A DNA stretch of 64,000 bases, taken from assembly GCF_031755915.1 (NCBI RefSeq), contig NC_083381.1, positions 1,500,501-1,564,500 on the forward strand. The letters are read 5' to 3'. This DNA is from Ziziphus jujuba. Its lineage: Eukaryota > Streptophyta > Magnoliopsida > Rosales > Rhamnaceae. Made by a program: the position numbers and the translations under genes. This document shows, piece after piece, positions 18,402-30,552 of the stretch. Below the pieces are notes generated by a model. It had not been told where the DNA came from. It saw only the letters and a program-made list of their open reading frames with translations, and ran no database searches. Every line of letters begins with the position of its first letter. The stretch's first letter is position 1.

Positions 18402-21367
18402 GCAAGTGACAGGACCCACCTTGGGAATCCTCCCAGGATCTCCCGGGTAGTCTAGTCTAGTGAAGTTCCACTGGACAATTCTTAAAGAATATCCAATGGA
18501 ACCATACCTTAAAACGTGGACAACTGAACACCAGCATTAACAAGAATACCTCAAAATATAAATATAAAAATAAATCCACAACAGCATAAAGTCCACAATC
18601 GGCCTACTGTATTAAAGGCCATAGCTACACATATAAGTACCATGGTCTCTACTGAGTCCTATAATTAAAATCAGAGCATTTTAAAAGTGTCAACAAAGTC
18701 TAAAAGTACAAATAAGAAATAAATACGTCCAAAAGATAATAATAAATAAATAAAGGATAAATACGGTTGCTGTCGTGAAAGTAACTAAGCGATAAGTTGT
18801 ACCCGAGGTAGACTGCTACTAGCTGCCTAGGCCTAGGGGAACGAATTTAAAACAATAAAACGAGGGAATCTCAGTGAGTGGCATAGTATAATATAAAAAA
18901 ATAATAATTTATTTCCGTAAAAAAATCTTTCTCTCAAGACCTCTTATTCCGCTCTTTTGAAAAGTTTCCCATTTAAAAATCATTTTACGAAACCCAAATT
19001 TATATCCCAATTTAATATCATGAAATGGATGCTAAAAAGGTGTAAAATAAACGATCAATACAATATTATAAGTGCCTTAATCAAGATGTAAATTTTAAGC
19101 ATAAAATCTTGTCAACACAGTTCCACAAGATAAGTATGAAAATACAGAAATAACTACAATATGTGCAAATCATCAATATCGTTAAACGTATACAATGTAA
19201 CATACGATGTACCAATCTGTAAACTGTGGGATACACCCACCTCATGACCCTCAATATACGAAAGATGTCTTGGAAATAACAATTAACCATCGGAATGTGC
19301 CCAACGTCACGGTTCGTGGCAATAAATATCGTGTGGGCTGCGCCCATCCTCACGGTATCGTGGCAATAATATCCTGTAGGATAAACCCAACCTCACGATC
19401 CGTGGTAATAATATCCTATGGGCTGAACTCAACCTCATGGTACCGTGGCAATAATAACCTGTAGGATCATCCCAACCTCATGGTCCGTGGCAATAATATC
19501 CTATAGGCTGAACCCAACCTCACAGTACCGTGGCAAAACCCAGCGCACTGTAATATAATATAATATAATACTGATCCAAGGTATTGGCACTATATGGTAC
19601 ATCAATTTAAACATAACCAATACACTATCCTTAAAACATTCTTGTAAAATCATATATATTTTCCCCAAACGATACTGTATCATAAATCATAATTTAATAT
19701 TTAAATTCTACTGCTTATTTAAATATTTCAAAATTTTCAAATCATCATTTCATACAAAAACCAAAAATACCATAGTGAAATATATTCACCATAAGCACCT
19801 AAAAATTTACAAAATATTTGAACATGCTTAAAATCATATGAATTCTCAATCTTGTTTCTTAAATCTATTATTTTTCAAAATAATTTAAAATCTCAATTTA
19901 AATACCAAGATATTTAATTAACATAATTCACAAGTTCACTACGAACTCATCAAAATAAAAAATCAATAAGAACCTTATTAAAATCCACATAAAATGATAA
20001 CTTATACAAGTGAAAGCAAATATTATATATGCATAAAGCAATCTTTTCAATCAATTTGTATATATGTAAAATATCCAACCACACATATATATTATTCTAT
20101 ATACCTAAAATATTTTAAAAATAATAACCACTCACAGTACTGCAGATGCTCACTCCTGCTCCCCTGCAGGGTCGTCTCCAGGCTCAACTCGAGTGCCTGT
20201 AATATAATAAAATATTCCTCAGGCTCCAAATAACTAAACCAAAGTCACTTGTATGACCCCAAATGTCTTACATGAACTTTTAGTACTATAAAATTATATA
20301 AATTGGATACCGGATAGTCCAATTATACCGTGTGTCTCTAGGATCCGATACCCCAAATTGAGGATTTTCATCCGAAGTCTAATCCTTCAAAATTGAACAT
20401 CCTAATGGTCCTAATAATATCCAATTTCACTAATCCAACTCCAATTTCAACCAATTTGACCAATGTTTTCCAAACACAGTCCCAATTTATCTAAAAATTA
20501 ACTAATTGACCCAAAAACGAAAAAATTATCAAATGACCTCCAAAATTTATAAAATTTATATCCACGGAAAGCCCAAGAGATAAGGAACCCAGAAGTATTC
20601 TCACCTCAGTCAAAAGATTCCTCCGGTGGCTAGAAAACATAGTTGAAGTGTCGGTCAAACTTTCCGTTATCGTATCTCCCAAACGGTGAAGAATCTGGGC
20701 AAAAGAACCACGAAAATGAGTTCAGAGGGTTCAAAAATGTAAGAAAGGTCTATGGGATGGCCTGAAATGACCGAAAAATAGGAAAATCCGACAACCCACC
20801 TTGCTGGCTGCTGCTGTCTTCGCCGGCCAGATCCGAGCGCTTTCGGCAACCGTTCACCGTGAAATTTCACGCCTAAGCTCACTTTGACATGGTCTCTTTT
20901 CCCTGGGTGGTGTGTGTACAACTTTGGTGGTCAGAATGGGCAAAAACGGCGGTGACCCGGTTCACCGTTAAACGGGTCAAAACGATCCAGTTCGAATCCA
21001 TGTGTTTAGAGGAGGAATTTCTCGAGTTTTGGGGATGAAATGGATATTTTTTAAATTATTTTCTTGTTTGGCATGCTTACTGAGGCGTATATAGAGCCTT
21101 GGGTCATATCAGATAAAAACTGGGGATTAGTTTGGACACTGATATAAAACTTATACTTAAAAATTCTTAGAACCATAACTTTTTATCTGTAACTCAAAAT
21201 TTGGGGTGCTGCTAGTCTATGGACTTGTATCGATGAGATCTACACAATGGTCTCTCAGTCAATCCAAAAATATTCACCACTGAAAAAGTCAACTTGGACT
21301 CACATGTTGTTCACTTGGTCAAACTTGTTAAAATATGTGTATTATTGGTACAGGGTGTTACAGCAAG
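18402..21367 (-). mobile_element. Solo LTR of a Ty3/gypsy element, minus orientation, perfect GCAAG duplication
   Basis: The LTR is 18,407-21,362 (2,956 bp), beginning TGACAGGACC and ending GGGTGTTACA. Read on the minus strand it is TGTAACACCC...TGTCA, the usual end pair of this family. GCAAG stands immediately outside both ends (18,402-18,406 and 21,363-21,367). There is no internal element sequence, so it arose by recombination between two LTRs. The segment near its 5' end (cgatacaagtccatagacta on the minus strand) recurs in the LTRs at 30,553 and 37,646, showing a common family. It holds an imperfect tandem array at 19,220-19,545. Confidence 0.92.
19220..19545. repeat. Imperfect tandem repeats (about 47-50 bp) inside the solo LTR
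   Basis: About six copies of a unit with 'cctcacggtNccgtggcaat' and 'aatatcctNtNggNtNaNcc'. Copies alternate between two subtypes (taggat and gggctgaa). Such arrays in long plant LTRs often vary in copy number, and no protein is supported. Confidence 0.85.
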
Positions 21368-23815
21368 TGCCCCTGAGCTTAAACTAAACCCGCCAATTTG
21401 ATTTTCTTGCTTTAAGATAAATAAGATGATAGGCGAGAGGCAAATAATTTGATTTTCTTGCCTTAAGATAATTTTCATCCTACATTGACTTTGAGTGGTC
21501 TTCTAATGTGAATTACAGGACCAATTTCAGGATACTTTTCAGAAACCCCAAGGTGGCCTTGTTTAAGGAATTCCTACTAAGCAGACCTTATGGAAAACCT
21601 AATGAAATCTCACTTAAAATCATGGATGTCCCAAAACATAAGCAAATCAAGCAACACTCTAACTATATTCCACATCATTAACACAACCTTGAAACTACAA
21701 TCACATAAACAACCTCCATTATCAACAGCATAAACACAATATAAACCAATTCTACATGTACCAAATACAATTAACACCATGTCCATGATATTCAAAGGAT
21801 ATAAAAAGAAAATGTCTTAAATGTCTAAGATAATATAGAGATATACTAACTAGTACAATGGTAAAACAATAAGAAAGTTTGCAAAGTTTATAGATGCGGC
21901 ACACAACTGATAAGATCATACACGAGGAAAGTTGCTACCTGACTACTTGAACTACATTGTGCTTCTAGTTATTTTAAATCATTGAAGAGCTAGACAGTCT
22001 CATACTGAATTGTTTTTGCATGGAGGTTTAAATTTAGGGAATTTTATGGATGCAATGGACATAAATGAAAAATAAACATACAATTTTATTAAAATTTTGA
22101 AATCGTTTATGGGGAATTGGTGTACCTCTAGCCCCTTGGTCCAAGACGATTTAATTAAATAAAAATAAGACAAATGGGAGTAATGCCTAATTTATTAAAA
22201 GAAAGAGTTGGATTGATAGATTTGAAGGTGCTCGAATTCAATTGGATGGAATATCCTTCCCTTCCATATCTTATAGCCAATAACTGCTAGGATAGGCAAT
22301 CATTGTAACCCAATAAAGGCCTTTCTAGTTTACACCAAGCTTTTTGACATTGAATTCTTAAATGTTCTAAATATCTTTCTAAAGACAAGATCGCTTACTT
22401 AAAACTATCTAGTCATAGCCCTAATATTGCAATATTGTACTGGTAGTTTTTGGTACTACCTAAAACAAATGGACACTGCTTCTCTCTTCTCCTCTGCTTT
22501 AACCAAGGATTGCCTCATCATTTGATCATTCAATTAGCAACTAGCCAAGAAATCCTATTGTTTGCAAAGTATTCTCAAACATTTCACGTGGTAAGATAAT
22601 TTTTTGCCTTGAGTCAAAGAACAAGGAGTTCAATCCCTAGAAGCACTAGTAATCACTCTATAATACTAGAGCACTCCAAGTAACTATTCTACCCATTTTT
22701 CTTTAACCTACTCCAGGAAATCCTTGAATGTATTGAGGATGGTCTTATTTGTAATTATTACCATTGCAAATCCACAATGGTAAATAATATGTTTGTATAT
22801 GAATTGAACTATTTGAATCCTAAATGTTAGAATATGCTTCAACCTTAATCATTTTATAGAAGTATTCGGTTGCTAAATCATAAGCTTCATTTGTTCTGGT
22901 TCCACTGGTAATGGCCTCATAATGTCAAGTGCCTCTTATTTTAAGTGCCGATGGCTTAAAATAGATGTGAGTTAATTGGAGAGCACATGGTACAATGGGC
23001 AAAACTTCTAACATTTCCTCATCCTTTAACATATTCATTCGAGTCTTTAAGTGAAATGGACCAATAGTACCCTTGCAATATAGTTTTCTAAGCTATTAAC
23101 CTTCTGCAAGAGTGCATCTTTATCATCACCTTCAATGCAAAACCTTGGGGACATAATTTTCCATCATCTTCAAGCATCAGCATGACTAAGAAAAATGGAT
23201 GAATAATATCCTTGCAACATAATTTTCCAGGCCAACGACCTTTCTTTATAGTGCATCAGTGCCATCACCTTCAATGCAGCATTGAGTTTGATACATTTAA
23301 GGAGTGGTCTTAAAAGTGACTTCCTATAACTCTTCTCTCAATATGCAATACTTTGCTACTCTCATCCTTATCTAGTAAACCATTATCTACAATATAATTT
23401 TGTATCTCTTGCATCAACATCTGTTATCTTCTTTCATAGTTAAAAGTTAGCCTTCATAGAGATGTTCCTCTTAGACAAAAAACTCAACATGAATTGTTTG
23501 TTTCCTATCTGATGGCATCGCTAATACGATACTTACAAGTGCATCCATATAATAATTCTTATTCTTTGACAACTGCTTCAGCTCTATCTTTTAGGTTGTA
23601 TTAAATTGATTATGTATGCATTTGTTGGATGATTAAGTCATCTTATAAGTTGGAAAATGTGTGATTTGAGGAAAAAATGTTAAATGGAAGCAAGTATGTT
23701 TGACAAATTATTAACATTACGGTAGCTAGTATCATCACAGCAGGACCTTGAGAAGGTTAGGTCTTGACACTTTATCATTTCCATGTTTAGCCAACGTGAG
23801 ACTTTATTTGTACAC
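21368..23815. other. Region without a recognised gene
   Basis: I see an imperfect two-copy repeat at about 23,062-23,145 and 23,205-23,287 (ccttgcaaNataNttttc ... catcaccttcaatgca). Both strands are riddled with stops. This may be an old, decayed transposon, but no motif supports a class. Confidence 0.4.
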
Positions 23816-24077
23816 TCTAACAACCTCACACTATTTGTTGAAAAGATGGTCTCAGTCATTCCAAAAGGAAAGTAATTTTCAGTTATGTTAATGGTAGTGC
23901 TAAGGCTCTAGACTAAAGGCTCTTGAGCTTTGAAGATCACATATCTTAAAATGGGCTTAGACTGTTTAAGATGAATTGTAATATCAGCCTAAAGTCACAA
24001 ATAAGGAGAGTAATCGAAGCCTTTTATATACCCTTTAGGTTTTTCATATTTACTTAATGTAGGACTTTGTCTACACA
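23816..24077. repeat. Copy 1 of a 210-295 bp tandem repeat, split from copies 2-3 by a solo LTR
   Basis: The unit contains 'gatggtctcagtcattcc', 'ctaaggctctaga' and 'gatcacatatcttaaaatg'. It matches 26,565-26,859 and 26,860-27,062. The solo LTR at 24,078 entered at its right edge. The unit itself resembles LTR-type sequence. Confidence 0.75.
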
Positions 24078-26564
24078 TGTGACAACCCGTTCAAAAATTA
24101 GAAATTTTGAATTTAAATTTTATTTGGTTTGACTGAGATTGATTATTTGAACTATAGCATAGAATTTATAGATATGAGTTCATAGATTGGTGGAAATGCC
24201 TAATACTGATTTATGGTTAGAAAGTAAAGGTTCTAGGAAGCTTAATATTTTATTTGTGTCCAAACCAGTCTAGATTTTTATCTTTTACTTCAAGAACCAT
24301 GGATTCATTAAACAAATTGAAAAAAACCCAAAAAGTCCCAAAAACTCGCTAGATCTACGAGCTAGACCCCATCACGAATCAAAACCCTTTTTAATGCCAA
24401 TCTGGGATGCTAGTTTTTACTCATTTTTCATTTTCAAAATCCCACATGTGCTGGCCATCGAGATAGCCTACATCCCAATGACCAAACCTCCAAGTCCTAT
24501 GGTCAGCCATTGGATGTAGTGGGATTGGTCGTTCATTGATGGTAATGGTTACCCATGGGTTTTGTCATAGTTTGGCTATTCCCCAGCCATTCTAGCTCAC
24601 CCCATATACCCTCTCCCATATTTTAGACTTTATAAATACATTGGCATACTCTGTTTGTCAAAATTTTTCATGGTTTGAGAGATTCGTTAATATAAAATTT
24701 AGTTGAGTTTTCTAATGTGCTTTCTGGCCATCGATGGTATTTTTGGACCAAGGTGAGCTTAGATTCTTATTACTCATTCCATAAGCTTTCCATTGATATA
24801 AAATTTATAAATTTTGGGCATCGTTTGATAATATTTTTATTTTTGGGTCGATTAGTTTAATACTGGATAAATTTGGATTATGTTTGGACATAATTGGACA
24901 ATTGAATGAAATTGAAGTTGGATTAGTGAAATTAGGTGTTATTGGGACTTACTATAAAGTTTAATTTCATTAAATTGGCCTCCAAGTAGTAATAAAAAAA
25001 AAAAAACTAATTTTAGGTATTTAGGATTTAAGGCTCACAGTATAATTGGATTGTTCAATGTCCCATTTTGAAAATTTTAGAGTTAAAGTTATTTTGGGAC
25101 TTTGATATGCATCCAATATCTTTGGTTTAATTTTTGGAGCCTACGAAATATTTTTATTATTATTTTAGGTACTCGAAATGATATTAGAGATGATCCGGCA
25201 AAGGAGATGGTGTGAGTTGTGATCTGTAAGTGAGCTTTATTTTTTTTAAATCGATTTCAGGGAATTATGTGCTGTATTATATATATTATTTTATTATTAT
25301 TATTATTTATGGAATTAGTTAAAATTATATGCTTTATTTCATGCTATGAAAGAATTATTTTGAAGTATTATATTATAGTATATTAAAAGGAATATGTTGT
25401 CATAAATAAATTTGTGTATATGACTATATTAAATTATATGCAAACCCGGATATTTGAGAGAATGTTTTGATATGACAAATAGGGGTATTATTTGATTAAT
25501 TATATCTATATATATACACATTGGGTTTTGAGTTGTATATTAGATTGTGAATTACTATGTAGCATATTGTACCATGCTTATGGATTTATAGATTATGATT
25601 ACATGTGCTTATTTAAGCATCCCCTACTTAATCACATGTTTCTTAAGGTTAGATGCAAAGCGTAAATCTATGACACCTCTGGGATGTCGAAGGTTGCATT
25701 GATAGTTTCCCTCTTTCATGGTAGTTGATGATACACTGGGATGCTAATGCAGTCAAATGACAAGTTATAGCAATGGATATGGTACATAGAGTTATTGATG
25801 TTACATTATATGGTTCTTTATATTTTTGACTACCGATTGCTATAATTTATAACTTGTAAAAATATTATTTTACTATAAGATGGAGAATATTATATGGTTT
25901 TTAATTTCCTTGTCCTATGATTTATAAAATTGTTATGCTAGAGAAAAAGAAAATAAAGGTTTTGTAAAACTATTTATAGAAATAGAGGAACTTTCAAAGA
26001 ATGAAAGTAAGGTCTTGAGAAAAATGATTTTTAAGAATTATATTTAGTTTCATAATACCATAGCTATTCACTTATTGAGTTTTTCTAATAGTTTTCTATT
26101 TTTTTTAACTGTTTCCACTAGGTCTCGGCTGATTGTTGGTGCGTGCTATGTTTGGGCATCGTTCCATCATCATCATGTCCATGTATTTCGCCATTATTGC
26201 ATCCTACATTTTACGTCTTTCCATTACTGATATATTGTCTCTTTCTTGCTTTTTCATGAGACTATTATATTTCATTTTATTTATCATTAGACTCATTTCT
26301 TTTCATTTAGTATGTTTTGGTGGATTAACCTTATATGTATGCTTATTTCTTTTTGTTTTTTTCTCCAAAATTAGAACCCTTGATGGGTATAATTATGATT
26401 TTTAGAATTCCTATTAAAGTGTATGTTTTTTTTTTCTTTTATGCTATTGGGTTATATCCAATTTATGGAGAGGTCCTACTAAACTCTCAATATTGATCTA
26501 ATGGGATTTTCCTAGATGGAGCGATCTTTGGTGCTCGAAAAAGGCCTTAAAAGCGATGATGTCA
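24078..26564 (+). mobile_element. Solo LTR (plus orientation), same broad family as the 55,044 LTR
   Basis: It starts TGTGACAACCCG and ends GATGATGTCA. Flanks are ACACA (24,073-24,077) and GCACA (26,565-26,569), a degraded 5-bp duplication. Its last 260 bases (ttggtggatta; accNttgatgggta; ggNgcctNgaaaa) align with 58,150-58,443, the end of the downstream element's LTR. It interrupts the tandem repeat 23,816/26,565. No internal domains are present. Its length is 2,487 bp. Confidence 0.75.
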
Positions 26565-27062
26565 GCACACTTTAATAACCTCATACTATTCACTAAAAAG
26601 ATGGTAATATCTATTGAAAAGATGGTTTCGGTTATTCCAAGAGGAAAGTAATTCTCAATTATGTCTATGGTAGTGCCAAGGCACTAGACATAAGGCTCTT
26701 GGACCATCAAGATCACATATCTTGAAATGGGTTTGGAATGTATGAGATGAGTTTTGGTATGAGCTTAAACTCACGAATAGGTGGTGCAGTGCAAACCTTT
26801 TATATACCTTTTAGGTTTTCATGTTTAACCAATGTGTGACTTTGTTCGCATATTCTATCAACCTCATATTATCCACTAAAAATATGGTATTATCTGTTAA
26901 AAAGATGGTCTTGGTAATTCTGAGAGTATAGCAATTCTCAATTTTTTGTTAATTACAGTGCCAAGGCTCTAGACATAAGGCTTTTGGGCATTGAAGGTCA
27001 TGTATCTTAAAACAAGTGTGGTATGTCCAAGATGAGTTACAATATGGGCCCAAGCTTTTGTA
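26565..27062. repeat. Copies 2 and 3 of the 210-295 bp tandem repeat
   Basis: Copy 2 is 26,565-26,859 and copy 3 is 26,860-27,062. Each has 'cctcatattatccac' or a variant, then 'aagatggtNt', then 'gtgccaaggc' and 'ctagacataaggct'. Similarity to copy 1 is about 75-80 percent by eye. Confidence 0.75.
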
Positions 27063-27930
27063 AGCCCAGTTTCAGATTTTTGGACCATTACTTGGTTAAG
27101 GGAGCATTATCTCCCTATTCTCAAAAATCTTGAGGGATTCCATTAATTTTATCTTTGTTTAAGGATCATCCAATTGGATAATTCTATCCACATAATATGT
27201 ATATGAATAATTAAACTTTTAAATGGACAATTCAATATAATAAGTCAATGTTAGCAGTAAGAAGTATGCCGATATATTTAGAAAGATGATGTAGCAACGT
27301 GATGTTTATTATTTATTAGTTGATAAATTAATATATATAATCTTCCAACAATAATGCAACAGGCATTGTAATATTTACTAAAAATGTTATCAAGTGATAT
27401 GTATTAAGATATTATTGATTGATATATTCATATAACTTAAATATGAACAAGTGGTCTATTAAATGGATAAGTAAATAAAAAATAGATAAATATTGTTACA
27501 TCATTTGCCATATTATTTGGTAACAATACCTGATGAATATTTTCATAACTCTAGCATTAATAATAATCTAAATATAAATACATGAAGTTTTGAAGGAATA
27601 GGTGTAACTAATATAAAAAAATCAAATAGTGATACCTTATCACTTAGTATAGAGTTCTTAGTACCTCTATCGTTATTCATATAATTTTTTAATAAACTAT
27701 TACCATATTATTGGCCATGAGATTTGGTGAATAAAGTTGGTAAACAAATTAGTGTATGTGTGTCTATTGGTGAAAAATCTGAAAGCTTCTATAAACTTGA
27801 GCTCACTCCCATTATTTAAGGAAAAAAAAATTACTAGATAATGATGATGATAATGATTATGGAATTAAAAGGAATAATAGATTTGGAACAAAAATTAATA
27901 ATAACCCCAAGAGGTTCTTCTGATGTCTAA
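27063..27930. other. AT-rich region without recognised features
   Basis: Low-complexity AT-rich DNA with no supported gene or repeat. Confidence 0.5.
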
Positions 27931-28311
27931 CATTATGTTTCAATTGAAGGAATGTAAAGGAACAAAACAGGAAGGGTTTAAATCATTTGGATGATTAAAA
28001 TGAAGTAGAAAGGAAAGGAAAGTGAAGGATATGGAATGAATTGGTTCTTTTGTTTTAAATCAAGTTTGTTTTCCTTACAAAAGTAAATGGATAGAAGGGA
28101 AAAAGTTTTTAATGAATTTTTTAATATTTCACAATTATCCATATTATTACGTATATGAAAATATTTATTATCGTTAATTTCTTTTTCCTTTCCTTTCCAT
28201 TCATTAATAATCCAAACAACAATTATTAAGAAATACTTTCCTCTCCTTTCTTTTCCTCACTAAACATTTCCTTTCTTTTCCTTCCTTTTTACTATCCAAA
28301 CATAGCCTTAA
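27931..28311. mobile_element. MITE-like inverted-repeat element
   Basis: The left arm (about 27,945-28,045: atgtttcaattgaaggaatg ... gaaaggaaaggaaag) and the right arm (about 28,185-28,308: ctttcctttccattcatta ... ccaaacatagcc) are imperfect reverse complements rich in purine or pyrimidine. They surround about 150 bp of AT-rich core. The ends 'tatgtttNNat' and 'atNNaaacata' match many plant MITEs. No clear target duplication was seen, so the boundaries are approximate. Confidence 0.45.
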
Positions 28312-30547
28312 AGAAGAAAAAAGAATTTAAATAACTATGATGGATTAATTGTAACAATGATGAAAGTTAAATCAAATAAAGTGAAGACCAAAAAAAATTG
28401 TAAAACAATTAATGGATTGTGTGGAAAAACTAAAACAAAAAACCAAGAACTAGGACAATAAAGTTGCAGAAACCCAATAAAATTTCCATGAGAAAATTGT
28501 TTGTTGAAGATGTGTAGGTTTGTAAAATTTTATAACTAAACTTGTTTGTATGTATAGCCTTTATTTGTTAATCTCCATGTATAAATTTTATCTTTAGTCC
28601 AACTCAACTTCAACTTCTACCTCTAGCCAATAATATGCATTCTCACCATCTCTTCGTAAATATCTATGCTTTGATCATGTATGGTCATCAAATTTTTAAT
28701 TTTAATGTTGGCAAAAATAAAATTTTAAACGTCAAGACCAAACTCATTGAGGATATATGCTTAATTACTATTGAAAACTATTGAATTACTATACAGCATA
28801 GATCTATTGTGAGGCTGGTTATCATTCATTTATATATTTCTTTAACACTCTTATTCATATATAGGTTTGACTTTTTTAGCCTTATCTTCTATCATTGCAT
28901 ATGCCTTTGTTTTGAAAAGTATTTTACCAAATAACCATCTTGAAAGAGCATGATTCAAAATAGTGTTCATTTCAAATTGCGTATAATTTTTATCACTTTT
29001 ACCAAAATTTCCCTTTGACATTGGATTTGGTTTTTCCAAAATCTAAATCTTCCTCACTAGTGCAAAAATTTGTTCTTGCCTACATTACTTTGTTTAAGCC
29101 ATCTTCACCTGAATTGTTAATTGATGTCAATAGTTTGTCTCCATCATATGCTTATCCAAGCTTCTCTCCCACATTCATGTGAACCAATGGAACCATAGTT
29201 GCTCCTTTAATTTTGAAGAACCATGTTGTTGATGGCCCATGCTATTGTCAAGTTTCTATCCCAAAAGCTAAACCCATTAAGAGGAAGAAGAAGTTTGGCC
29301 TTACACATATCAAACAATGTAAACAACCCAAACAACAAATTTAACAAAAATACAAATGCAAATAAAGGTACAAGTATCAAACACAAGACCTCTCAATGAC
29401 TAAGAGATAGGATCATTCCTGGGGCCTTTTCCAAACTCTAGAGAGGTCCTGCGTAGGTAAAACCCACTGAACTAGTATCAAAAGTTCAGTGGGACCTCTT
29501 TGTAAATTGGATATATCCAACAATATAGATAAAATATCATTAACATTATAATAAATTTTTCACAAAATCATTACCATGAAACATTGGAGGTCCCAAACCC
29601 AAGATACAAGATAAAGAGAGAAAAAAATTCTATGAGTCATACATATTAGCTTAATTTATCAGAGCAATCTAAGGAGTTTAAATGAACATATGCAATATTG
29701 AAAGTGTTCAATATAATTCATACACTAGAGTCAATGAAGAAAAAGTATTTACTATCATCAATTTAAAAGGGCAAGAACAATGCATTAGCGATAGAATAAT
29801 ATATGGATAAGAAAGAAGCCTAGATGTGATGTGTGTAACCTATCAGCTGAGGCCTAATAAAAACCATTTAAAAACAACACTATGAGACGGGCACAATGAG
29901 TGAACAAATAAAATATTATGAAAATAAATATTATCTTAAAAATTCTTTCTTCCAAGACCTCACTTTCACTCCATACTACAAAAAACAATACAAGGCTCAA
30001 AACTAACAAACTACTACTAGCTAGGTACATCCTATTTAAATATTGGTTCATGGTGCTCGTGCCGTGTTCATATCAATCTATTTATTTATCATGTTGTGCT
30101 TGTGCCAGCCCATTTATTTATCATGTTGCGCTTGTGCCATCATGTTCATGTTTATGCCAATTTGTTTTCTATTTGTACAAACATATTTTTTTATTTATTT
30201 TAATTATTTATTGATTAAAATTAATACATGATATAAAGTAAATATAACAAATAACTTAAGTTCACTACAATAAACTTATTTTCCGATTTATTAGGCATTT
30301 AATATTTGCATAAAAAGGACCAAATTAAATAATTAATTAATTAAGTAGCTATTAAGCAAAAAAGTCTTTAAACAAACAAAAGTATTATAATAATAACAGT
30401 TACAAAACTTAAATCGTTTAATTTAATAAAGTATTCTTGCTTAATTTGGAAACGTCAACAAAACAATTAAAAATATAAATTAACTAGTATAATTTATTAT
30501 TCATGCCAATTGTGTTACGGCTCATGTTGTGTTTGACCCATCATAGA
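28312..30547. other. Region without a recognised gene
   Basis: Only short chance-length frames. Plus-strand sequence at about 29,060-29,300 is less AT-rich and open over some tens of codons (FKPSSPELLIDVNSLSPSYA), but I do not recognise it. Confidence 0.4.
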
Positions 30548-30552
30548 CTCAT

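Noticed and set aside
19220..19545. CRISPR-like repeat array
   Set aside because: The units are contiguous and imperfect without unique spacers, and they lie inside a plant LTR.
29854..30231. Overlapping plus and minus open frames near 30 kb
   Set aside because: Low-complexity AT-rich DNA with a short repeated phrase (atttatttatcatgttg). No motif in either frame.
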